A DNA stretch of 64,000 bases, from positions 496,001 through 560,000 of the forward strand of contig JADJNS010000004.1 of assembly GCA_016714225.1 (NCBI GenBank), in the 5' to 3' direction. Positions 1 through 7,381 of the stretch are shown here, piece by piece (positions within the stretch are counted from its first letter, which is position 1; each line of letters starts with the position of its first letter). A program made the position numbers and the translations under genes. The stretch is from Archangiaceae bacterium. Lineage in GTDB: Bacteria; Myxococcota; Myxococcia; Myxococcales; Myxococcaceae. Under the pieces are notes generated by a model. It worked only from the letters and a program-made list of their open reading frames with translations. It did not search any database and had not been told where the DNA came from.

Positions 1-84
1 CGACTGAGTGTTTTCTGCCTTCAAGGTGAGAGGTTGTCGCAAGGGGTGGAACTTGCGGCTCTCGGAGCGGCTCCGTATCATTTT

Positions 85-179
85 CGCCGTCCTGTACAAG
101 GGCAATCCAGAGGGAAACCTCTGGTGCGCAAAGCCGCGGGGCCTGACGTTCGGCCGGCCGTGACTGCCGTGGGAAGGCG
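85..179 (+). promoter_or_regulatory. Cyclic-di-GMP-I (GEMM-I) riboswitch aptamer
   Basis: Class I cyclic-di-GMP riboswitch, recognised from its conserved core. GGGCAATCC (100-108) leads into a P2 hairpin whose arms CCAGAGG and CCTCTGG close on a GAAA tetraloop. The hallmark GCGCAAAGCC (126-135) follows, then a GGGGCCTGAC segment and a P3-like arm. The outer P1 stem can form from CGCC (85-88) and GGCG (176-179), plus TCC with GGA. The GGG before CAANCC is intact, which fits c-di-GMP; cGAMP-binding GEMM variants, as I recall, carry an A in this stretch. It sits in the leader of the secreted His-rich protein gene and is followed by a terminator. Confidence 0.88.
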
Positions 180-197
180 GAAGTCCATCGCCCCAGA

Positions 198-240
198 TCC
201 CAGGTTCCTTTCGTTCAGGAGCTTGGGACTTGTCGTTTTT
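198..240 (+). terminator. Intrinsic terminator, likely riboswitch expression platform
   Basis: A 12-bp stem (arms 198-209 and 217-228, with two wobble pairs) closes a seven-base loop. It is followed by a T-rich stretch ending in five T residues (236-240). It lies directly between the c-di-GMP aptamer and the coding region, so the riboswitch probably acts by transcription termination or anti-termination. Whether ligand turns the gene on or off cannot be read from the sequence. Confidence 0.7.
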
Positions 241-275
241 GGGCCTTGAGTGGCCCTGAAGGACTGGGTGGCGCG

Positions 276-1853
276 ATGAGGGCTTTCGCTGTCGCAGTCG
301 CGATTTGGGTTCCTGCCGTGGCTTTCGCGGTGACGCCGGTGAACGGCGGGCTCGCCGGAGGCGCCTCGGTCACCATCGACGGCAGCGCCGGAGATCAGGT
401 CGACCCCCACGTCAGCGGAGATCTGGCCGCGTACACCGACCTCGAGGCCGGGGGCCTGATCCGCTACTACGACTTTCTCTCGAGCTGGACCCAGACGGTC
501 CCCTCGGCGCCCGGGGCCACCGACTCGCTGTCCGATCTCGAGGGCCAGCACATCGCGTTCGTGCGCACCCAGAGCGGCGTCGGTCAGTGCATGGTCTTCG
601 ACGTGAGCACGCTGCTCACCACCGCCATCTCGCCCGGCACCGGTGAGCAGCCCGCCGGCACCGCCATCGGCGGCGACACCGTCGTCTTTCAAGACCAGAA
701 CACCCCCGGCGGCGGCGACATCATGGTCGGCCGGCTCTCGATGCCCGCGGCGCCCCTCACCAACTTGAGCAACTCGCCCTCCGATCTCGACCAGAAGCCG
801 CAGGTCGCGCCCGACGGCCACGCCATCGTCTGGGAGCGCTGCGACCTCGCCTTCACCTGCGACGTGCTCAAGTCGATCATGACCGGGCCGGGCTGGTCGG
901 GCGCCGAGTCGTTCTCCACCGTGTCGGGCAGCGACTTCAACCCCGACACCGACGGCACCACCATCGCGTGGGACTCGACCCGCGCGGGCACCGTCGGCGG
1001 GCGCGACATCTTCTTCGCGCCCCTCACCGGCGGCGCCGAGACCCAGCTGCAGCTCGCCGGCGCCCAGGCCAACCCCAGCATCAGCCAGGGCGTGGTGGCG
1101 TTCGAGAGCACCGCGGCGGCCAACACCGACCTCTACGTCTACGTCATCTCCAGCAACACCGTGTACCAGGTGACCAACACCCTCGCGGTCAACGAGACCC
1201 TCAACGACGTCAGCGTGCTCAGCAACGGCGACGTTCGGGTGGTCTGGGAGGCCGACGACGACGCGGTGCCGAACATGCACAACATCTACGCGCGTACCTT
1301 CTCGCTGCCCCACAACGGCGGTGGCGCGGGTGGCGGCGCCGGTGGCGGTGGTGCTGGCGGCGCGGGTGGTGGTGCTGGCGGCACCGGCGGAGGCGCGGGC
1401 CACGGCGGCGGCACCGGTGGCGGCAGCGACCCGTGCCCGCCCCACAACTGCAATCACCCCCACCACCACGGCGATCACAGCCACTGCGGCAACCACCACT
1501 GGTTCCACACCTGCCCGGGCGGCCACCACCACAACGATCACCACGACTGCCCGCCCCACTGCCCGAACACCCCCCCGCCGCCCTCGCACCCCTGCGGCAA
1601 CCACCACAGCCACCACTCGGGCCACGGCTCGGGCCACAGCCACAACCACCATGGCGGCAACAGCAGCGGCAACCACGACGACGACGACGATGATCACGGG
1701 TCGTCGAGCCACCACCTCGACGCCGCCCCTCAAGACAGCGCGCAGACCGGGTGCTCGGTCGCCGGCGGCCTGGCTCCGATGATCTTCGCGGTCATCGCCC
1801 TCGCGCTGTTGAACCGCCGCCTCGTCCCCGCCGCCTCGCGCAAGAAGAAGTAG
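276..1853 (+). CDS. Secreted beta-propeller protein with Gly/His-rich tail and MYXO-CTERM-like end
   Basis: No named homologue recognised. The ATG at 276 opens a clear signal peptide (MRAFAVAVAIWVPAVAFA); an in-frame TTG at 246 gives a poorer start. Residues about 20-345 read as TolB/WD40-like propeller blades, with repeats such as IAWDSTRAG and DIFFAPLTGG. Residues 346-384 are nearly all Gly/Ala. Residues about 385-490 are extremely rich in His with interspersed Cys and an Asp run, suggesting metal binding. The end has Gly-Cys-Ser (492-494), a hydrophobic segment and a basic tail, the three-part pattern of MYXO-CTERM sorting signals. That predicts export and anchoring at the cell surface. 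Transcription is probably gated by the upstream c-di-GMP riboswitch and ends at 1883-1925. Confidence 0.75.
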   Translation: MRAFAVAVAIWVPAVAFAVTPVNGGLAGGASVTIDGSAGDQVDPHVSGDLAAYTDLEAGGLIRYYDFLSSWTQTVPSAPGATDSLSDLEGQHIAFVRTQSGVGQCMVFDVSTLLTTAISPGTGEQPAGTAIGGDTVVFQDQNTPGGGDIMVGRLSMPAAPLTNLSNSPSDLDQKPQVAPDGHAIVWERCDLAFTCDVLKSIMTGPGWSGAESFSTVSGSDFNPDTDGTTIAWDSTRAGTVGGRDIFFAPLTGGAETQLQLAGAQANPSISQGVVAFESTAAANTDLYVYVISSNTVYQVTNTLAVNETLNDVSVLSNGDVRVVWEADDDAVPNMHNIYARTFSLPHNGGGAGGGAGGGGAGGAGGGAGGTGGGAGHGGGTGGGSDPCPPHNCNHPHHHGDHSHCGNHHWFHTCPGGHHHNDHHDCPPHCPNTPPPPSHPCGNHHSHHSGHGSGHSHNHHGGNSSGNHDDDDDDHGSSSHHLDAAPQDSAQTGCSVAGGLAPMIFAVIALALLNRRLVPAASRKKK

Positions 1854-1882
1854 CCCTCGCCTTACGCCGCCCGGTCCCCCCC

Positions 1883-1925
1883 CGGCGCGCCATCTCTCGT
1901 CGAGGTGGCGCGCCGTGTTTTTTTT
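1883..1925 (+). terminator. Strong rho-independent terminator
   Basis: A perfect 10-bp stem (1883-1892 with 1906-1915, arm CGGCGCGCCA) with a 13-base loop is followed by eight T residues (1918-1925). It ends the single-gene riboswitch transcript and separates it from the next operon. Confidence 0.9.
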
Positions 1926-1970
1926 CTCGCCCGGTGCGCTCGGGGCGGGGTGGTAACTTCCCGCCCTGCC

Positions 1971-3902
1971 GTGAGCCGCCTGACTTATGCGTTGGTCGCC
2001 ACGCTGCTCCCGCTCGCCGCTCGGGCCGACACGCTCGAGCTGTTGGGGCCCGAGTCGACCGTCTCGCCCGATGGCTTCGAGATCGCGGTACGGCTCATCG
2101 ACGATCAAGGCAAGAGCCTCGACGCCCGCTCGGTGCAGCTCGAGGTTCAGGGCGCCGCTGCCGGGGCGGGCCGCGCCGACGGCCTGGCACGCCTCTTCAC
2201 CATCACCCCGAACGGAGATCGCAAGGTCACCCTCAAGGCGACCACCGCCCGCGCCAGCGCCGCCCGTACCTTCTCGGTCGGCCCGCCCGGAGCGAGGGTC
2301 GCGCTCAAGCTCGAGCCCGCCGCGCCGGTGAAGAACCGCGACACCTCGGCCGAGCTCACCATCGAGCTGCGCAACGCCGACGGCCAGCCCGACCCCGAAT
2401 CGGCCCCGCCGGTGCTCCGCGCCAACGTGGGCACCATCGAGAACCTCGAGAAGGTCGCGCCGGCGGTCTACCGCGCGCGCTACGTGCTGCCGACCACCCG
2501 CTTCCCCGAGGTGGCCGTGGTGGTGGCGTTCTCGGCCTGGCCCCACCCGCAGTCGGTGCACGGCGCCTTCGGAGCGCTGCGCGTGCCGCTCGCCGCCGCC
2601 GTCGAGCTGCCCGGCAAGACCGAAGCGAACGCCGACCTCACGCTCAACATCGCCGGCACGCCGTTCGGGCCGGTGCGCACCGGCCCCGACGGCCGCTTCA
2701 AGATCCCCATCGTGGTGCCTCCCGGCTACGGCATGGCCAGCGGCACCGCGGTCGATCGGCTGGGCAACAAGCGCTCGAACCCCATCGACCTCGCGCTGCC
2801 GCCCACCGATCAGCTGGCCTGCGTGGTGAACCCCACCCAGCTGCCCGCCGACGGGCAGTCGCGCGCCCGGGTGCTTTGCGCCACCAGCGACGTCTACGGC
2901 AAGATCGCCACCGGCGCGAAGGTGGCGCTCGCCGCGCAGCGGGGCAGGGCATCAGCGCCGCGCGCGCTCGACAACGGGGTGGTCGAGTTCACCTACGTCG
3001 CACCCGCCGAGCTGGGCTCGGGCCGCGAAGAGCTCTCGGCCAGCTGGCGGCAGGGAGCAGTCTCGGCGCACGAAGGGCTGCAGCTCACCCTGGTGCAGGG
3101 CCCGGCCGCGTCGGCGGTGGTCACCACCCCCGAGCCCTTCGTGCACCTGGGCGGCTCGGTGCCGCTGCAGGCGACGGTCAAAGACGCGCTCGATCGCCCG
3201 CGCACCGGGGCCCGGCTGGCGCTGGTGTCCGACGTCGGGGCGCTCGAAGAGGTGAAAGATCTCGGCGGCGGCAAGCTCACCGCGCGCTGGCGCGTGCCCG
3301 ATGAGGCGGCGACCGGGCCGAGCGCGCTGGCGGTGCGGGCGTGGGGGCCGGTCGGCTTTGAGCCGGCGCGCATCGCGTGCTGGGTCGAGGGCACCCGGCT
3401 GCTCGCCGCGGTGACCGATCTCGCCGGGCTCCCCGTGCCGGCCCAGCCGCTCAAGGTGGGCCCGCGCGACGTCACCACCGACGCCGAGGGCGTGGTCGAG
3501 CTCGGGCCGGTCAGCGACACCGACCTCTCGTTGCGCCACCGCGCCTGGCCGGGGCTGACCGCCGACCTGCACATTCGCGACGGCGCGAAGCTCGTCTTCC
3601 CACGGTCGAGCCGCCCCGGCTCGGCGCCGGCGAGCCTGAAGGTCACGCTCGCCCCGAAGGTGCCGGTGGTGGTGCGGGTCGAGGTGAAGGGGCGCGCGGT
3701 CACCTGGTGGGTCGAGTCGAGCGACGGCGCCCTGCTCGAGGGGCGCCCGGTCGACATCGAGGTCACCGGAGGGCGCGCCGGGCCGACCTCGGTGGCTTCA
3801 GGGCGCCATCACTTCGAGGTGCAGGGCCTCACCGCGCCCGGGTCGGTGGCGGTGGTCGACACCCAGTCGCAGGTGTTCGCGGTGGCCGAGGTTCGCCCGT
3901 GA
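1971..3902 (+). CDS. Secreted protein of repeated Ig-like domains
   Basis: Unrecognised exported protein of 643 residues. The GTG at 1971 is preferred because it starts a signal peptide (MSRLTYALVATLLPLAARA) right after the terminator; longer in-frame starts lie inside the terminator hairpin. The mature chain is beta-rich, with several units of about 90 residues resembling bacterial Ig/invasin-type modules. Recurring phrases are of the type ADGQSRARVLCATSDVYGK and DGRFKIPIVVPPG. No catalytic motif is visible. Its TGA overlaps the GTG of the next gene, so it is the first gene of a translationally coupled three-gene operon. An adhesive or structural role outside the cytoplasm is inferred, not shown. 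Confidence 0.7.
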   Translation: MSRLTYALVATLLPLAARADTLELLGPESTVSPDGFEIAVRLIDDQGKSLDARSVQLEVQGAAAGAGRADGLARLFTITPNGDRKVTLKATTARASAARTFSVGPPGARVALKLEPAAPVKNRDTSAELTIELRNADGQPDPESAPPVLRANVGTIENLEKVAPAVYRARYVLPTTRFPEVAVVVAFSAWPHPQSVHGAFGALRVPLAAAVELPGKTEANADLTLNIAGTPFGPVRTGPDGRFKIPIVVPPGYGMASGTAVDRLGNKRSNPIDLALPPTDQLACVVNPTQLPADGQSRARVLCATSDVYGKIATGAKVALAAQRGRASAPRALDNGVVEFTYVAPAELGSGREELSASWRQGAVSAHEGLQLTLVQGPAASAVVTTPEPFVHLGGSVPLQATVKDALDRPRTGARLALVSDVGALEEVKDLGGGKLTARWRVPDEAATGPSALAVRAWGPVGFEPARIACWVEGTRLLAAVTDLAGLPVPAQPLKVGPRDVTTDAEGVVELGPVSDTDLSLRHRAWPGLTADLHIRDGAKLVFPRSSRPGSAPASLKVTLAPKVPVVVRVEVKGRAVTWWVESSDGALLEGRPVDIEVTGGRAGPTSVASGRHHFEVQGLTAPGSVAVVDTQSQVFAVAEVRP

Positions 3903-6900
3903 ACCTGGCCGCCGCGCTGCTGGTCGCAGTCGCGGCGATGACGGCGGCAGTGCCTTCGGCGCTGCGGCTCGATCGCGGCGCGATCGCCGGCCGGGTGTGC
4001 AGCGACCTCGACGGCGACGGCCGCTGCCAGTCGAACGAGCCGGGGCTGGTCGGCGTGCGCGTGCTGCTCGAGACCGGCGCCTGGGCGGTCACCGACTCGA
4101 CCGGCGCGTACCACTTCGCCGACCTCGGCGGCCGCACGCCCGAGGCCGAGTCGGGCACCGGCGCGCGGCTCGTGCTCGGGCGCCACCGGGTCAAGCTCGA
4201 CGGGCTGACCCTGCCGGGCGATGCGCAGGTGAGCCCACGCGGCGCCACGCTCGAGCTGCCGATGGGCGCGCTGGTGACGCAAGACTTCGCCGTCGCGCCG
4301 TTCGTCAACGCGGGCGCCAGCGCGGTGCGGGCGAAGGCGGCGCCGCTGGGGCGCATCGTGGGCGGCAAGCTCGAAGCGCGCCTCACCGGCCAGGTCGCGG
4401 CCGGCGAGCGGGTGACGGTGCAGGGCGCTCTGGCCGAGGTCTCGGCCGACGGCGTGTACCGGGTCTGGGTGCCGCTCGAGCCGGGAGAGCAGCACGTCAG
4501 CGTGCAGGTGAGCGGCAAGGGCAACCGCACCGGGTTCTTCGCCCAGGCCGTCGAGGTGGTGAAGCGCGGCGCCACGCTGCTGGTGGTGCCGCGCGAGCTC
4601 GAGCCGCTGGGCACCGTCACCGTCGCCGCCTCGGCAGCGAAGGGGCGCTCGGTGACCATCGAGGCGCCGCCGCAGACGCGGGTGAAGCTGGGCGAGGTCG
4701 AGGTCGCCGTGCCTTCGTCGGGGCAGACCACGCTCACGCTCGGAGAGACCCGCGCGGGCGCGCTCGTGGTGCGGCTGGTCAGCCCGACCGGAGTCACCGC
4801 CACCGGTGAGCTGAGCCTCGAGCCGCCGAGCGGCATCACCGCGGTGGGGCTGCTCGACCTCGAGGGCGCGTACGCGCTGGGCACCGGCTTCAAGCTCGCC
4901 GGCCGCGGAGCCGGCGCGGTGCGCGGCCGGCTGCTCGGCTTCGACTTCGCCGCCGAGCTCGACCTGCGCGACAGCGATCTCACCGTGCTGCCGCAGGGCG
5001 GGGCGGCGTCGTTCTTCGTGCCCCGCCGGGTCGAGCTGTTCGAGCGCGCGCCGTCGGTGTTCGACGTGCCGCCCCAGTGGGCCGACGACTCGGCCAGCGT
5101 GTACCCCAACGCGTCGGAGTCGCGGCTGAGGGTCGAGCTGTCGCGCGAAGGCGTGGGGCGCCTGGGCTTCGGCAGCTACCGCGCCTGGCTCGGTGAGGGC
5201 GCCGAGATCGGCCGTTTTCACCGCGCCACGACCGCGGCCTACCTCGAGGCCCGCACGCCCGACGACGCCCGCTTCGGGGCGTCGCTGCGCGGCTTCTACG
5301 CGCCACCTGCGGCCGACCCGGTGGGTGGGCTCTCGCGCCAGCCCGCGCACGATCGCTTCGAGGCCACCGGCGGCAGTCTGTTCTACCTGTCGAGCCAGGC
5401 GATCGAGGGCAGCGAGGCGGTGCGCGTCGAGCTGCGCGACGGCGTCACCGGGCTGCCGATCGGCGAGCGGCACCTCACCCGCGGCGTCGACTACTCCATC
5501 GACGCGGTGCAGGGGCGCATTCTGCTCGCGCGGCCCTTGTGGTCGTTCGAGGGCGGGTCGACGTTCGCGGCCGCTCCTCCGACGGCGCTGGTGCGCCCGG
5601 TGCTGTGGGTCGACTACGAGCGGCCCTCGCTCGACGCCGCGTCGCGGGTGATGGGTGCCGAGGCCGCCGGCCGCCTGGGGCCGGTGAGCTTGAGCGCCGG
5701 CTACGCCGAGCAGGGCGGGGCCAAGCTGCTGCGCGCCTCGGCCACCGCGCAGCTGGGCCCCGTGTTCCTCTCGGCCGAGCTGGCGCGCAGCTTCGACGTC
5801 ACCGACGTGTCGGCGCTGCGCTGGTCGGACGACGGCGGCCTCACCTTCGGGTCTGCGAGTGCGGGGCCGACGCACGCCAACGCCATCGGCCTGCGCGCGC
5901 GCGGGGCGGGGCTGTTCGGGCGCGGCAGCTTCGACGTGGCGTTTCGCCTGCGCGAGGCCGGCTTCTACGACGCGCAGCACTACGATCCCGTCGCGTTTCG
6001 GCAGATCTCGGCGCGGGTCGAGCAGCCGTTCGGTTCGTTCGTGGTCGGCGGGGTGTTCGACGACCGCCTCGGCGCCGACGCCACCCTGCCGCCGTCGGAG
6101 CAGCGCATCGCCGGCGGCTTCGTCGGCTGGGAGCGCCCCACCTGGGGCGTTCGGCTCGAGGCGCGCGACGCGATGTACCGCGACTTCGAGGCGGCCGAAG
6201 GGGGGCGCGTCTCCATCGCTCTCGCGGGCCGCTACCAGGTCGCCCCATGGCTGACGCTGCGGCTGGCCCACCGGCAGCGGGTGCTCGCTCACGGCAGCGG
6301 GCCGGGCACCTTCGACGACACCTTCGCCTCGGCCGGAGTCGACCTGAAGCCCAGCGACGCAATCACGTTCGCGGTGCGCGGCGGCTGGGGCCCTGCGCTG
6401 GGGCCGCAGCTGTGGGGCAACGTGCTGGTGCAGCGCGGCGACGAGGTCTGGTACGGCGGTCACTCGCTCGACGTCGACGCTCCGGCCCTCGGAGAGCAGC
6501 GCTTCGCCACCGGCGTGCGGCGCGAGGTCGAGCCCGGCACCGCGGTGTTCGTCGAAGACGTGGCCGCGCATGATCTCACCGGGCTCCGGCTGGGGCGCGC
6601 GGTGGGCTTGAGCCAGCGCGTCACCGAGGGCCTCAGCCTCTCGGCGCGGTACGAGCGCGGCCTGCGGCTGCCCGCCGACCTGCTCGCCACGCGCGAGCGC
6701 GACGCGGGCGGTGCGGGGCTGAGCTGGGTCTCGCAGCGCGCGCGGGCGTGGCTGCGCGCCGAGGTGCGCTCCGAGCGCGGCGGCGCCACCGGAGACCTGC
6801 TGCAGGTGCTGGGGTGGGGCGGCGCTGAGCTCAGCTTCACCGAGCGGCTGCGCGGAACGCTCTCGGCGCTCTACTCGCACACCCGACAGGCGGGCTCGAT

Positions 6901-7381
6901 GCAGGCGCGGCTGTTCGAGGGCGTCGCCGCGCTCGCCTGGCGCTTCGAGCTCGGCATGCTGGTGGCGCGCTACTCGGTGCGCCGCGAGCTGCTGCCGACC
7001 TCGCGCGGCGGCGGCCCCGAGGCGACGCGGCACCTCGCCTCGCTGCTGCCCTCGGTGACGCTGTTCTCGCGGCTCACCGTCTCGGGCGGCGTGCACCTGC
7101 AGCTCTACCAGGTCGACGGAGCGCCCCTCGACGTCCAGCTGGTCGCCTCGCTGCGGCCCGCGGTGCGCATCGTGGGCGGGCTCGAGGTCGCCGCCGAGGT
7201 GGGTCGCCGCAGCGCCGACCCCGACGGCGAGGGCTTGACCACCTTGCGGGGAGAGGTGGGCTACCGCTACAGCGGGCTGCTCATCGCCGGCGGCTATACG
7301 ATGCTCGGCTATCGGGCCAGCGTGATGGACCCGAGCACCAACCAGGGCCGCGTCTACCTGCGCGCCGAGGTCGCCTACTGA
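3899..7381 (+). CDS. SdrD_B-like domain plus outer-membrane beta-barrel protein
   Basis: Large exported protein of 1160 residues. The GTG at 3899 overlaps the previous stop and begins a signal peptide. Just after it is an SdrD_B/Cna-B-like module with a calcium-loop-like DLDGDGRCQSNEPG and a YHFADL strand. A long middle of beta-sandwich character follows. Around residues 490-580 it has the RGVDYSIDAVQGRILLARPL type of motif seen in large outer-membrane proteins of Deltaproteobacteria. The last 500 or so residues alternate like barrel strands and end in an aromatic residue (EVAY). I infer an outer-membrane barrel that may export or display its operon partners. The next ATG overlaps its TGA. 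Confidence 0.7.
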   Translation: MNLAAALLVAVAAMTAAVPSALRLDRGAIAGRVCSDLDGDGRCQSNEPGLVGVRVLLETGAWAVTDSTGAYHFADLGGRTPEAESGTGARLVLGRHRVKLDGLTLPGDAQVSPRGATLELPMGALVTQDFAVAPFVNAGASAVRAKAAPLGRIVGGKLEARLTGQVAAGERVTVQGALAEVSADGVYRVWVPLEPGEQHVSVQVSGKGNRTGFFAQAVEVVKRGATLLVVPRELEPLGTVTVAASAAKGRSVTIEAPPQTRVKLGEVEVAVPSSGQTTLTLGETRAGALVVRLVSPTGVTATGELSLEPPSGITAVGLLDLEGAYALGTGFKLAGRGAGAVRGRLLGFDFAAELDLRDSDLTVLPQGGAASFFVPRRVELFERAPSVFDVPPQWADDSASVYPNASESRLRVELSREGVGRLGFGSYRAWLGEGAEIGRFHRATTAAYLEARTPDDARFGASLRGFYAPPAADPVGGLSRQPAHDRFEATGGSLFYLSSQAIEGSEAVRVELRDGVTGLPIGERHLTRGVDYSIDAVQGRILLARPLWSFEGGSTFAAAPPTALVRPVLWVDYERPSLDAASRVMGAEAAGRLGPVSLSAGYAEQGGAKLLRASATAQLGPVFLSAELARSFDVTDVSALRWSDDGGLTFGSASAGPTHANAIGLRARGAGLFGRGSFDVAFRLREAGFYDAQHYDPVAFRQISARVEQPFGSFVVGGVFDDRLGADATLPPSEQRIAGGFVGWERPTWGVRLEARDAMYRDFEAAEGGRVSIALAGRYQVAPWLTLRLAHRQRVLAHGSGPGTFDDTFASAGVDLKPSDAITFAVRGGWGPALGPQLWGNVLVQRGDEVWYGGHSLDVDAPALGEQRFATGVRREVEPGTAVFVEDVAAHDLTGLRLGRAVGLSQRVTEGLSLSARYERGLRLPADLLATRERDAGGAGLSWVSQRARAWLRAEVRSERGGATGDLLQVLGWGGAELSFTERLRGTLSALYSHTRQAGSMQARLFEGVAALAWRFELGMLVARYSVRRELLPTSRGGGPEATRHLASLLPSVTLFSRLTVSGGVHLQLYQVDGAPLDVQLVASLRPAVRIVGGLEVAAEVGRRSADPDGEGLTTLRGEVGYRYSGLLIAGGYTMLGYRASVMDPSTNQGRVYLRAEVAY

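Noticed and set aside
85..179. cGAMP-specific variant of the GEMM riboswitch
   Set aside because: The GGG preceding CAANCC is intact, whereas the cGAMP-binding variants I recall carry an A in this stretch. c-di-GMP is the better prediction, although untested.
78..2561. Long minus-strand open frame (827 codons)
   Set aside because: It is antisense to two convincing secreted-protein genes and the riboswitch, and its translation is low-complexity Arg/Val/Ala/Gly typical of shadow frames in GC-rich DNA.
3809..7096. Minus-strand frame of over 1000 codons opposite the barrel gene
   Set aside because: Composition of a GC-shadow (His/Arg/Gln/Ala), no motif and full overlap with a gene that has coherent domains and coupled start/stops.
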